Origin: Shewanella algae
GTDB taxonomy: Bacteria > Pseudomonadota > Gammaproteobacteria > Enterobacterales > Shewanellaceae
Direction: 5' to 3'
DNA length: 64,000 nt
Assembly (NCBI RefSeq): GCF_009183365.2
Contig: NZ_CP068230.1
Coordinates: forward strand, 1,703,001 to 1,767,000
The stretch's first letter is position 1; every line of letters starts with the position of its first letter. The translations under genes were made by a program, and so were the position numbers. The notes below the pieces were generated by a model that saw nothing but the letters and a program-made list of their open reading frames with translations, was not told the DNA's origin and did no database searches. Positions 53,028 to 61,851 of the stretch are shown in pieces.

Positions 53028-53783
53028 ATGGATGTAAAAGGTAAGGTAGTCGCCATCACAGGTGGAGCCGGTGGACTGGGTCTGGCCATGGCGCAGGAGC
53101 TGGCCGCTGCCGGTGCCCGTCTGGCGCTGATCGATGTGGATCAGGACCGTCTGGAGCAAGCCTGTGCCCTGATGGGCGAGACCGAAGTTCAGGGTTATGC
53201 GGTGGACATCACAGATGAAGAAGATGTGATGGCAACCTTTCAGTACATTCTGGAAGATTTTGGTCAGCTCAATGTGCTGGTAAACAACGCGGGTATTTTG
53301 CGTGACGGCATGCTGATCAAAGCCAAAGAGGGGCAGGTGACAGACCGTATGTCGCTGGAGCAGTTCCAGTCGGTTATCAATGTAAACCTGAGCGGCAGCT
53401 TCCTCTGTGGCCGTGAAGCCGCAGCCGCCATGATAAGCTCTGGCCAGGAAGGGGTGATCATCAATATCTCCAGCCTGGCTCGGGCCGGCAATGTAGGGCA
53501 GAGCAACTATGCCGCCTCCAAGGCCGGTGTCGCTGCCATGGCGGTGGGCTGGGCCAAAGAGCTGGCACGCTACAAGATTAGGGCCGCCGCTGTTGCCCCC
53601 GGGGTTATTGCCACCGAAATGACCGCCGCCATGAAACCGGAAGCGCTGGAGCGCCTGGAGAAAATGGTGCCGGTCGGCCGTTTGGGTGATGCCGCTGAAA
53701 TCGCCTCGACAGTTAAATTCATCATTGAAAACGACTATGTCAATGGCCGGGTATTTGAAATTGACGGCGGTATCCGCCTGTAA
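53028..53783 (+). CDS. SDR, probable 3-hydroxy-2-methylbutyryl-CoA dehydrogenase
   Basis: Classical SDR of 251 residues: TGGAGGLGLAMA cofactor motif, NNAG (VLVNNAGIL), active Ser in INISSLA and Tyr-Lys in NYAASKAG. It carries a short insert of 'REGMLIK' kind after NNAG, in the form RDGMLIKAKEGQV, seen in type-10 hydroxyacyl-CoA dehydrogenases. The position at the end of the operon suggests the isoleucine step that makes 2-methylacetoacetyl-CoA. The start at 53028 was chosen because the open frame upstream lies inside mmsB. FabG-like activity is an alternative. Confidence 0.88.
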   Translation: MDVKGKVVAITGGAGGLGLAMAQELAAAGARLALIDVDQDRLEQACALMGETEVQGYAVDITDEEDVMATFQYILEDFGQLNVLVNNAGILRDGMLIKAKEGQVTDRMSLEQFQSVINVNLSGSFLCGREAAAAMISSGQEGVIINISSLARAGNVGQSNYAASKAGVAAMAVGWAKELARYKIRAAAVAPGVIATEMTAAMKPEALERLEKMVPVGRLGDAAEIASTVKFIIENDYVNGRVFEIDGGIRL

Positions 53784-53815
53784 TTCAATGCTTTGATATC
53801 AAGGCGAAAATAGAT

Positions 53816-53860
53816 ATCATCCCTGTTCTTTACCGCGTTTCAAACAAGGACAGGGATGAT
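53816..53860 (+). promoter_or_regulatory. Hairpin that covers the ribosome site and start codon of the next gene
   Basis: ATCATCCCTGTTCTT (53816-53830) pairs with AAGGACAGGGATGAT (53846-53860) over 15 positions with a single G-U, around a 15-nt loop. The right arm contains the AAGGA ribosome site and the ATG at 53856. GTTTTCTT follows, so the same hairpin could also terminate the upstream operon. Confidence 0.65.
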
Positions 53861-54812
53861 GTTTTCTTCCACCAGGCAGGTTTCCTTTAACCCTCTATTG
53901 TTGTCAACCACGCTAGTGCTGACTGCTTCGCTCTCCTGTGCTCTTGTCGGCTCACAAGCCAATGCCAGCCAAACCCAGACAGTTCAACCCAGTGAAGCCA
54001 AAGCTGCCATACGTCACGAGGAAGGGCGGCAGATTTATGCCGAGCAGATGGAAGGAAAACTGCTCGCCAAAGACGGCCAGAGCTTGCCAGATGGCGTTGC
54101 GCCCAAGACGTTGCTTGATTGGTTGGCACCGGGACGTTCCCCGAACTTGCTGGCAAGCATAGGCGCCAAACCTTGGGGCAACCAGGGCCTGTATCTGGGC
54201 TATGCCTGTGTGGTTGCCGAAGAATCGGATCTTAAATATACAGATGGCAGCGATCTTTGCAGTGAGAACTTTGCCGAGCGTCAGACCCATGATTTTTACT
54301 TTGGCGTATTTAAGCTGGACCAGGGGAACTTCCAAGCGCTTGCTACCCACGATGGCCCACTCAATACCCCGGTCAACTGGAACTACTCCAATCTGGAGAG
54401 CACAGTGGATGGCGGTTCTGATACAGTACCTCAATCGGTCAAAAAGCTGGATCTGGCACCCTACAAGGTTAGTGACCAGTTAACCGCCATAGGGATCCGA
54501 GTTGGTTTCAGTGAAGGTTTTTCCGGTGGCGGTGCCTTCTATGAAGCGCTGCAGCTCTATGTAATCGATGGCGATAAGCTGGTGAATATCTTCTCTGAAC
54601 CCATGTATTTCTATAAAGATCTGGCCGGTGAGCGGGATGAAACCGGCGTCCGCGCCCGGGTTATTGATGAAGGCAAAAATCTGCTGCAGCTTCTTGGGCG
54701 TAAACATCAGGGATACTATGATCTGCGCCTGAAAAATGTCGACAATGGCAGCAAAGTGGACTTTCGTTGGTCCAGGGATGCCGGGCGTTATTTGCCCAAA
54801 AATGGCGGTTGA
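53856..54812 (+). CDS. Exported protein of unknown function
   Basis: A 318-residue protein that I do not recognise. The N-terminal 38 residues are a signal peptide (LLSTTLVLTASLSCALVGSQ, then ANASQ). A signal-peptidase I site after ANA is likely; LSCA could be read as a weak lipobox. The mature part has a Glu/Lys/Gln-rich helix, then beta-rich segments (YLGYACVVAEESDLKY, YFGVFKLDQGNFQAL, IGIRVGFSEGFSGGGAFYEA, of which GFSEGFSGGGAF is striking) and ends KVDFRWSRDAGRYL. Two Cys in the middle could pair. Start codon and ribosome site are inside a strong hairpin. A second ATG follows directly. Confidence 0.8.
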   Translation: MMFSSTRQVSFNPLLLSTTLVLTASLSCALVGSQANASQTQTVQPSEAKAAIRHEEGRQIYAEQMEGKLLAKDGQSLPDGVAPKTLLDWLAPGRSPNLLASIGAKPWGNQGLYLGYACVVAEESDLKYTDGSDLCSENFAERQTHDFYFGVFKLDQGNFQALATHDGPLNTPVNWNYSNLESTVDGGSDTVPQSVKKLDLAPYKVSDQLTAIGIRVGFSEGFSGGGAFYEALQLYVIDGDKLVNIFSEPMYFYKDLAGERDETGVRARVIDEGKNLLQLLGRKHQGYYDLRLKNVDNGSKVDFRWSRDAGRYLPKNGG

Positions 54813-54889
54813 GCCGCGCCCAAGTCTCTCAAAAGTTATCATTCTGCAATCCGGGGTGTCAGATACTTGTCCGCTTTGTATCACAGACG

Positions 54890-54918
54890 TTGACAATTCT
54901 TGTCCCGGATTGAACAAT
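54890..54918 (+). promoter_or_regulatory. Possible promoter for the small membrane protein gene
   Basis: Consensus TTGACA (54890-54895), 17-base spacer, AACAAT (54913-54918); the start would be about 39 bases before the ATG at 54964. Confidence 0.45.
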
Positions 54919-54963
54919 TCCCCTACTAAAAGGTAAAAGCACCAGAGGTATAAACACTCACCC

Positions 54964-55188
54964 ATGCATTGGCTGGAGAAACAAATCAAGCGCCTGCTTT
55001 TACTGGTGGGAGTCGTGGGGGTCATGGTAATCTACTTCGGATTCTTCTACCTGCTTCTCAGCGGTCGCTCCACAGAACCCATCACCTGGTACTATTTGCT
55101 TTCACCTTGGATCTGCATCTTTTTTGGATTATCCAGTTTGCAGCAGTACAGGGTTTTGCAGTGGTTCTGTGCCAGATACAAAAAATAA
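54964..55188 (+). CDS. Small two-helix membrane protein
   Basis: A 74-residue protein with two likely membrane helices at about residues 11-32 (LLLLVGVVGVMVIYFGFFYL) and 41-58, and basic residues at both ends. No family recognised. It may be cotranscribed with the S9 peptidase gene, 78 bases on. Its ribosome site is weak, and it is called because a reasonable promoter lies ahead and the frame is clearly membrane-protein-like. Confidence 0.55.
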   Translation: MHWLEKQIKRLLLLVGVVGVMVIYFGFFYLLLSGRSTEPITWYYLLSPWICIFFGLSSLQQYRVLQWFCARYKK

Positions 55189-55266
55189 GAAAAACCAAGA
55201 AAACACAAGACTTAAGTTGTAGTAGTTTCAGCCTGCCCCTGGGCAGGTGTTGGGGGAAACGAAACC

Positions 55267-57333
55267 ATGATTTTCAATCCCGGAAAGCGAATTCTGGCCG
55301 CAGCGCTGATGGCTTCAGTGTTGCAGGGTTGCGGTCAACCTGCGCAGGAGCAAGAAGCTCCTGCCAACAATGAACAGAGGATTAGTGCCGCTTATGGCAG
55401 CTGGGTCTCACCTTTGGGAGCCGCCGAAGTCTACGGCAGTGCCTCGGCAATAGGTGAGCTGCAGAGTGTCGGTGATGCGATTTATTTCTCGGAATCCAGC
55501 CCGGCCGAAGGTGGCAAGGTGGGGATCAAGCGTCTCGAAAAAGACGGCAGCATTACCAGTGTGGTGGCGCCGGCCTTTGGTATTGGCAGCCGCGTTCATG
55601 AATATGGCGGAGGCGACTTTCTCGGCATAGGCCAGAGCCTGTTTGTCACCAAGGGGCAGGATCAGCTGTTTTACCGGATAGCGCCCAATCAGGAGGCGCT
55701 GGCACTGACACCCAATGGCACCCGTCACGGCGACTGTATCTCTTATCCCAAGGGCTCACGGATTATCTGTGTCCGGGAAGATCATCGCCAACCGGGAGAG
55801 CCCAAGGCCAGTTTGGTGACCATTAACCTGAATTTCTCCGGTGAAGGGGATATCTTCGTCGATGGTCACGACTTTATCAGTTCTCCGGCAATTAATGCCG
55901 ACAATACACAGCTTGCCTGGATCACCTGGGAACACCCCAATATGCCTTGGGATAATACCCAGTTGTGGCTTGGGGATCTCAACCGCAAGGGGCAGTTGAC
56001 CAATATTCGCCAAATCGCCCCTGAGCGAAAGGGCGCACTGATGCAACCCCTGTTCAGCCCTGGCGGTGTGCTCTACTTTATTGCCGACTATGACAACTGG
56101 TGGAACCTGTATCGGCTGGATGCCAACGGCAGTATCGAGCAGGTTACTCAACTCAAGGCTGAAATCGGCGGCCCTGCCTGGAAGCTGGGCCAGCATGCTT
56201 ACGCCTTTGAGAATGAAAACACCCTGATAGCCAGCTTCAACAAGGAAGGCGATGCCGGATTGCTGCGACTGGATCTGCAGACTGGGGTCATTGAACCTTT
56301 GGCCGCCGACTTTGCCGATATCAGGCAGGTGGTGCAAGGGGCCGACGGGGTTTATTTTGTTGGCAATAGGCCAACACCCGAGCGTGGCATCTACAAGGTT
56401 TCCGGCCGCGGTACAGAGCTTGTGTACGCCCCGGAGATCAGCGGATTGGATCCCAAATATATCTCCCGCGCCATCAATGTGGAGTTCACCACCAAGGGGG
56501 GAGACAAGGCTCACGGCTATTTTTATCCGCCGGTAAATGGTGACTACCAACCCCAGCCGGACACCCGGCCGCCGCTGCTGATGATGTTGCATGGTGGCCC
56601 GACCGCCAAGGCCAACCGGGCTTACAGCAGCGCCATTCAGTACTGGACCAGTCGCGGCTTTGCCGTGTTTGAACTCAATTACCGCGGCAGTACCGGCTTT
56701 GGTCGCCAATATCGCCAAAGTCTCTATGGCAACTGGGGCAAGGCAGATGTTGAGGATGCTGTCTGGGCCGCAGGGTTTTTAGTTGACCAAGGCTGGGTCA
56801 GTGCTGACAAACTGGCGATTCGCGGCGGCAGTGCCGGTGGCTTGAGCGTGCTTTCGGCCTTGGCCTTCTATGACAAGTTCAAGGCCGGGGTGAGCTATTT
56901 CGGGATCAGTGATATCGAGGTGCTGGGCAAGGAAACCCATAAGTTTGAGTCAAGATACCTGGATCAACTGATAGGCCCTTACCCCAAAATGAAGGCTGTG
57001 TATCGTGAACGCTCGCCCCTGTATCATCTGCAGGGATTCAATGAACCTTTGCTGCTGTTGCAAGGGCTCGAAGATAAGGTGGTGCCACCGAATCAGTCGC
57101 AGCATATCTTTAAGGCGCTGAAAGACAAGGGCGTTCCCACGGCGTTTATCGGCTTTGAGGGGGAGGGGCACGGCTTTCGCCAGCCCCACAACAAGATACT
57201 GGCATTGGAGTCAGAGCTGGTGTTCTACGGCATGGTGTTTGATTTCACCCCGGCGGGCACGCTGCCGGCACTGAAGCTGGACAATGCCGCAGCCTTGGCG
57301 CGGCCCGGGCAGCAAGCCAAATTGCCTGAGTGA
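55267..57333 (+). CDS. S9-family (prolyl oligopeptidase-like) serine peptidase
   Basis: A 688-residue exported peptidase. The signal ends in a lipobox-like LQGC (residues 19-22), so it may be a lipoprotein. A seven-bladed propeller region covers about 40-400. The alpha/beta-hydrolase domain follows, with Ser522 in GGSAGG, Asp in LEDKVVP and His in GEGHGF. HGGPT near residue 440 and NYRGSTGFGRQYR are the oxyanion and strand motifs of the DPP4/acylaminoacyl peptidase group. Exact cleavage preference is unknown. Convergent with cueR, five bases between the ends. Confidence 0.9.
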   Translation: MIFNPGKRILAAALMASVLQGCGQPAQEQEAPANNEQRISAAYGSWVSPLGAAEVYGSASAIGELQSVGDAIYFSESSPAEGGKVGIKRLEKDGSITSVVAPAFGIGSRVHEYGGGDFLGIGQSLFVTKGQDQLFYRIAPNQEALALTPNGTRHGDCISYPKGSRIICVREDHRQPGEPKASLVTINLNFSGEGDIFVDGHDFISSPAINADNTQLAWITWEHPNMPWDNTQLWLGDLNRKGQLTNIRQIAPERKGALMQPLFSPGGVLYFIADYDNWWNLYRLDANGSIEQVTQLKAEIGGPAWKLGQHAYAFENENTLIASFNKEGDAGLLRLDLQTGVIEPLAADFADIRQVVQGADGVYFVGNRPTPERGIYKVSGRGTELVYAPEISGLDPKYISRAINVEFTTKGGDKAHGYFYPPVNGDYQPQPDTRPPLLMMLHGGPTAKANRAYSSAIQYWTSRGFAVFELNYRGSTGFGRQYRQSLYGNWGKADVEDAVWAAGFLVDQGWVSADKLAIRGGSAGGLSVLSALAFYDKFKAGVSYFGISDIEVLGKETHKFESRYLDQLIGPYPKMKAVYRERSPLYHLQGFNEPLLLLQGLEDKVVPPNQSQHIFKALKDKGVPTAFIGFEGEGHGFRQPHNKILALESELVFYGMVFDFTPAGTLPALKLDNAAALARPGQQAKLPE

Positions 57334-57338
57334 CAACT

Positions 57339-57737
57339 TCAGGCCTGTTTGGCTTCGCTGGACAGGCCATCTATGATGGCGCATTCAGACTGGCTGCCAC
57401 CGCGGCATTGAGATACCAGCTCGCTCAGTTGGGCATGCAGTGAGGCCAGTCTGGTCATCTTTTCTTCCAGCGCCTGCAGGTGCCCCTTGGCCAGGCGTTT
57501 GACATCTTCGGCGCAGCGTTTGGGATTGTGTTTCAGTTGCAACAGATCCCGGCATTCATCCAAGGTAAAGCCCAGCTCGCGGCAGTGCTGCAAAAACTTG
57601 AGCGCCTCGATGTCGGCTGCCCGATACTCACGATATCCGTTGTCGCCTCTATGGGCCTCAACCAAGCCTATGTCATGGTAATAGCGGATACTCTTGATAC
57701 TCAGACCTGTTGCCTTGGCCACTTCGCCTATTTTCAT
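57339..57737 (-). CDS. cueR: Copper-responsive regulator CueR
   Basis: MerR-family activator of copper export. Winged helix MKIGEVAKATGLSIKSIRYY, dimer helix, and the copper loop with two cysteines separated by seven residues (CRGGSQSEC), the CueR pattern. The ATG at 57737 gives 132 residues; a longer frame from 57803 would add 22 residues unlike the family. It is divergent from copA, whose promoter carries the CueR-type operator at 57850-57880. Confidence 0.93.
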   Translation of the reverse strand: MKIGEVAKATGLSIKSIRYYHDIGLVEAHRGDNGYREYRAADIEALKFLQHCRELGFTLDECRDLLQLKHNPKRCAEDVKRLAKGHLQALEEKMTRLASLHAQLSELVSQCRGGSQSECAIIDGLSSEAKQA

Positions 57738-57849
57738 CGTCAAACTCCCGCTTTCTGCCGTATTTGGACTATTGTGGGCTATTTTGTCGCGCCGCAAGCA
57801 CATTGTTGAGAGTCAGTGCACCTTTTATCTCACGGATGATTTTTCGAGC

Positions 57850-57880
57850 TTGACTCTCCCGTTACTGGAGACTTTAACCT
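57850..57880 (+). promoter_or_regulatory. CueR-controlled copA promoter
   Basis: TTGACT (57850-57855), a 19-base spacer holding CTCC-CGTTACT-GGAG, and TAACCT (57875-57880). The spacer length and the dyad match the E. coli copA promoter. A CCTCGC/GCGAGG hairpin (57901-57914) lies in the leader. Confidence 0.9.
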
Positions 57881-57934
57881 TTATCTCAGTGTTGAGCCAG
57901 CCTCGCTTGCGAGGGGCACAGAAGGGAGTTTCCA

Positions 57935-60900
57935 ATGGACCAGATGCAATTCACCATAACGAATATGAAGTGCGGCGGCTGCGCCAGCAAGATAAGAGCC
58001 CTGTTTGCCGACGATACCGGTGTAGAAGCCGCTACCGAGGTGGCCGATAAGTCGTTGACGCTGACATTCGCCCCGGGCGCTGAGCTTACCCCCGCCGCGG
58101 CGCTGGCGAGACTGAAAGACGCAGGTTATGACGCTGAGCAGGCCGAGATTGTGGCTCCCGGCGCCGGTGACAGCGCGCAAGAGCCAAGCCCTGAAGCCCC
58201 TGCCAGCTTTAACTTCCATGTTGCCGATATGAACTGCGGCCACTGTGAGAGTAAGCTTCGCAGGGCGCTGGCTGATGAGCTTGAGGTAGAAGTCGACCTT
58301 AAAGGCAAACAGCTGCGGCTGAAAAGTCACAAGAGCGCGGCCAAACTGGCCGAATTGATAACAGGCGCAGGCTTTACCCCGCCAACGCTTGCGCCAGGTA
58401 ATACAAGTGAGCCGGAAAACTTCCACTTTTATGTTGGCGATATGACCTGTGGTCATTGTGAGGCCAGTATTCGTAAGGCGCTCAGCGATGAAGCCGAGGT
58501 GACAGTCAATCTGAAACAGAAACGGCTTGCACTGAAAAGCCAAAAAACTGCCGCCGAGTTGACCGAGCTGTTAAAGGCCGCTGGGTTTACCGCCGAGCCT
58601 TGGCGCGATGAGCATGCCGAGGCTGATACCGAGACTGAGACAGAAGCTCAGGCTGACACTTTGAAACCGGCGGTGGCCGAAGCCACAACTGAAACCGAAA
58701 CTAAAGCCGGCAAGCATGCCGATAAAGCTGTCAAGCACAAGGCCGCCACGGCTCACCCTGCCAAGCCCATACTGCTGTTTGTGCCGGATATGAGCTGCGC
58801 CAGCTGCGTGGCCAAGATAGAAAAAGCCTTTGCCGCCAAAGAGGTCGAGGCCAGAGTCAACTTGGCCGACAAGCAGGTGAGCGTGGCCGCAGGGTTGCCA
58901 GTGGCTGAAGCTGTTGCGCTGCTGCTCTCGGCCGGGTATCGCGCGGAGCCAATAACCGACGCCGCCAGTGCCATGGCCGACAAGGCCGAGCATGATGCCA
59001 GGGAATACCGCACCCGGATCAGACAGGCCATCGCCGGTCTCGGGCTGGGGATCCCCTTGATGATCTGGGGCCTGGCCGGTGGTGACATGATGATCCACGA
59101 TAGCCAAAGCCAACTTATCTGGGGCGCCATGGGGCTGCTGACCTTGCTGCTGCTGGTTACCACCGGGGGGCACTTCTTCAGTGGTATGTGGCGCTCACTC
59201 AAGGCCAAGAGTGCCAACATGGATACGCTGATCGCCCTGGGTACGGGCACGGCCTGGCTTTACTCCATGTTGGTGGTGCTTATTCCCGGCTTTTTCCCCG
59301 ACGGCACCCGTCATGTGTACTTTGAGGCCAGTGTGATGATCCTCGGCTTGATTAACCTTGGGCATGCGCTGGAGCTGAGAGCCCGCGGCAAGACCAGTGA
59401 AGCGGTGCAGAAGCTTATTGGCCTGCAGAGCAATACGGCCATCAAGATCACCGAAAACGGCGATGAAACCGTGGCCATAGCAGCGCTGGTGGTGGGCGAT
59501 AAGCTGAGACTGCGCCCGGGTGACAGAGTGGCGCTCGACGGTGAAGTGCTTTCAGGCAGTTCGCTGCTCGATGAGTCCATGCTCACAGGCGAACCCATTC
59601 CCGTGGCTAAATCCGTGGGCGACAGTCTGAGCGCCGGCACAGTCAATGGTAACGGCAGCCTTATTTACCAAGTTACTGCCGGGCCTGCCGATACCCGCCT
59701 GGCGAAGATTATCGCCCTGGTTCAGGAGGCCCAGACCTCCAAGATGCCCATAGGGCGACTGACAGACAAGATAGCCGCCGTGTTTGTGCCTGTGGTGGTG
59801 GTGATTGCGCTGCTGGCGGCCATCATCTGGTATTTTGCCGGCCCTGAGCCCGCGTTGTCCCATGCGCTGGTGGTGCTGACCAGTGTGCTGATTATCGCCT
59901 GTCCCTGCGCCTTGGGGCTGGCAACGCCCATGTCCATCATGGTATCTGTCGGCCGCGCCGCTTCCATGGGGGTGTTGGTGAAAAACGGTGAGGCGCTGCA
60001 AACCGCCAGCAAGGTCAGCTGTGTGGTGCTGGATAAGACCGGCACCATCACAGAAGGTAAGCCCACCGTCACCCAGGTGGATATTTTTGATGATGCCTTT
60101 GATGAGCGCGAGCTGCTGCGCGCCGTGGCCAGCCTTGAACAACACTCGGGCCACCCTTTGGCGGCGGCGCTGCTGGATGCCGCCAAAGTCAAAGAGGTTG
60201 TGCTGAGTGAGCCGCAGGGGTTTGACTATCGCCAGGGGCAAGGTCTGCTGGGGCAGTTTGAAGGCCGGCAGTGGGCGGTCGGTAACAGCAAGCTAATGGA
60301 CGCACTGGGCATTAGGCTGACCGAGGCGCACCAGGCAAGACTGGAGCAGGGGGCGGCGCTTGGACACACCCAGGTGCTGGTGGCCCGAGATAATCAACTG
60401 CTGGCGTTGGTGGGGATAAGTGACCCAATCAAAGCCGATGCCAAAGAAGCCATGGCCGCACTCAAGACTCAGGGCAAACGCTTGGTATTGCTTAGTGGTG
60501 ATAACCAGGTCACAGCCGAAGCCGTGGCGCGTCAGGTGGGGATTGAGGAAGTCATCGCCGGGGTGTTGCCGGATGAAAAGCAATCCTGGGTCAATAAGTT
60601 TCAAGCGCAGGGTGAAGTGGTGGCCATGGTCGGTGATGGGATCAATGACGCCCCGGCGCTGATGGCCGCCGATGTCGGCATTGCCATGGGCTCGGGCACA
60701 GAGATTGCCATAGAGAGCGCCGACCTGACCTTGCTTAACCCTAGACTGGGCAGTTTGGCCGGGGCATTTGCCCTGTCACGGGCGACACTTGGCAACATCA
60801 AGCAGAACCTGTTCGGCGCCTTTATCTACAACACTCTGGGGATCCCGATTGCGGCCGGGGTGCTGTACCCGCTGACAGGAATATTGCTGAGCCCTGTGGT

Positions 60901-60979
60901 GGCCGGCGCGGCAATGGCGCTGTCTTCACTGACTGTGGTGACCAATGCCAACCGCTTGCGGCGTAAGTCTTTGGATTAA
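57935..60979 (+). CDS. copA: Copper-exporting P-type ATPase with four metal-binding domains
   Basis: Exports Cu(I) from the cytoplasm. Four N-terminal HMA domains are seen with metal pairs Cys13/Cys16 (CGGC), Cys101/Cys104 (CGHC), Cys172/Cys175 (CGHC) and Cys288/Cys291 (CASC). The second and third are near-copies. A Thr/Glu/Lys-rich linker separates the third and fourth. The core has the membrane CPC motif (Cys656, Cys658), phosphorylation Asp700 in DKTGT, the HP motif in SGHPLAA, and GDGIND. At 1014 residues it is much longer than the usual bacterial CopA with one or two HMA domains. Start behind GAAGGGAG. Own hairpin terminator at 60996-61022. Confidence 0.96.
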   Translation: MDQMQFTITNMKCGGCASKIRALFADDTGVEAATEVADKSLTLTFAPGAELTPAAALARLKDAGYDAEQAEIVAPGAGDSAQEPSPEAPASFNFHVADMNCGHCESKLRRALADELEVEVDLKGKQLRLKSHKSAAKLAELITGAGFTPPTLAPGNTSEPENFHFYVGDMTCGHCEASIRKALSDEAEVTVNLKQKRLALKSQKTAAELTELLKAAGFTAEPWRDEHAEADTETETEAQADTLKPAVAEATTETETKAGKHADKAVKHKAATAHPAKPILLFVPDMSCASCVAKIEKAFAAKEVEARVNLADKQVSVAAGLPVAEAVALLLSAGYRAEPITDAASAMADKAEHDAREYRTRIRQAIAGLGLGIPLMIWGLAGGDMMIHDSQSQLIWGAMGLLTLLLLVTTGGHFFSGMWRSLKAKSANMDTLIALGTGTAWLYSMLVVLIPGFFPDGTRHVYFEASVMILGLINLGHALELRARGKTSEAVQKLIGLQSNTAIKITENGDETVAIAALVVGDKLRLRPGDRVALDGEVLSGSSLLDESMLTGEPIPVAKSVGDSLSAGTVNGNGSLIYQVTAGPADTRLAKIIALVQEAQTSKMPIGRLTDKIAAVFVPVVVVIALLAAIIWYFAGPEPALSHALVVLTSVLIIACPCALGLATPMSIMVSVGRAASMGVLVKNGEALQTASKVSCVVLDKTGTITEGKPTVTQVDIFDDAFDERELLRAVASLEQHSGHPLAAALLDAAKVKEVVLSEPQGFDYRQGQGLLGQFEGRQWAVGNSKLMDALGIRLTEAHQARLEQGAALGHTQVLVARDNQLLALVGISDPIKADAKEAMAALKTQGKRLVLLSGDNQVTAEAVARQVGIEEVIAGVLPDEKQSWVNKFQAQGEVVAMVGDGINDAPALMAADVGIAMGSGTEIAIESADLTLLNPRLGSLAGAFALSRATLGNIKQNLFGAFIYNTLGIPIAAGVLYPLTGILLSPVVAGAAMALSSLTVVTNANRLRRKSLD

Positions 60980-60995
60980 GCTCTTTCAGCGTTCG

Positions 60996-61022
60996 AGCCG
61001 GGGGAATTGCCCCGGCTTTTTA
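60996..61022 (+). terminator. Terminator of copA
   Basis: AGCCGGGG (60996-61003), loop GAATTG, CCCCGGCT (61010-61017), then TTTTA. Strong. The 240 bases after it hold no clear gene. Confidence 0.92.
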
Positions 61023-61260
61023 TTGTTTTCTTGTTTTATCGCCTTGTTTTTCCTGTTTAAATAAGGGGTTTGCCTTTACTCAGCACCAATGCCTGCCGAA
61101 AAAGGCAGCCTGCGGTCACGGCCTGAGCCCTTAGCCTGTCAAAGCCTTTAGTCTAAAAGAGCCTTTGGTCAATATAAGTTTGGGGCTGGATATCGCTGGC
61201 CGAGCGAGTCACAGCAAGGGCAACGGGGAATAAGAAAAGGAATGGGAAAGGAGTAGGAAA

Positions 61261-61647
61261 ATGCAATCCAGAAAATTAACCGCGGCAGCTAAGCTGAGTC
61301 TGCTAGGCGGTGTCTTGCTGCTCAGCGCCGTCTCTGTGCCTGCTCAGGCGGGCTGCGGCGAGAAAACCACTGAGTGCATAGTGATCAAGGGTGACAGCCA
61401 AAAGACCCTGGAGTGTGAAATCACGGTTTGTGCCAATGTGCACTCATTTCTCAGTCGCTGGCAGTTGGCCGATGGCACCACGCTGAGCACGGATTACACC
61501 GATGACAACGAGAGCATCACTATCAATGGTGAGCCGGGATATGCCCTGCCGACAGAGATTTTGCGCCCCGAACTTGGCTGTTACAGCACTTGTGCAACAA
61601 ACAAGGCGGAAACTACCTTGGTGTGTGGCCGCGATCTGGATTTTTAA
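61261..61647 (+). CDS. Exported cysteine-rich protein of unknown function
   Basis: A 128-residue protein with a signal peptide (AAKLSLLGGVLLLSAVSVPA, cleavage after QA). The mature part has seven cysteines (GCGE, TEC, LEC, TVC, GCY, STC, VCG) in a short chain, so disulfides are likely with one Cys left over. Acidic overall. I do not recognise a family. It has a GGGAAAGGAG site before the ATG, stands alone between the copA terminator and ybiT, and could be a periplasmic metal-binding or lectin-like protein; this is a guess. The uneven Cys count is worth noting. Confidence 0.7.
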   Translation: MQSRKLTAAAKLSLLGGVLLLSAVSVPAQAGCGEKTTECIVIKGDSQKTLECEITVCANVHSFLSRWQLADGTTLSTDYTDDNESITINGEPGYALPTEILRPELGCYSTCATNKAETTLVCGRDLDF

Positions 61648-61727
61648 TCTGCTTGCAGAAGATTTTTAAAGTCTTTTATAAACAGCTGGTTGCACTGCTT
61701 TATCTCGCTGGCTGCCCGCGAGTTTGG

Positions 61728-61755
61728 TTGATAATTCACGCAGGAATGTTATAGT
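61728..61755 (+). promoter_or_regulatory. ybiT promoter
   Basis: TTGATA (61728-61733), 16-base spacer, TATAGT (61750-61755); start near 61762, leader about 90 bases. Confidence 0.55.
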
Positions 61756-61851
61756 GCCCGGCTTTATTTACCCGGCCAATCATAGGCCTTGGGCTCTTGG
61801 ACGCGGCTTTACATGGCCCGGTCCCGCATCTGGATATTTTGGAATCATACA

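Noticed and set aside
57935..60979. Programmed frameshift making a CopZ-like short product as in E. coli copA
   Set aside because: The slippery heptamer known from E. coli was not found at the end of the first or second metal-binding domain.
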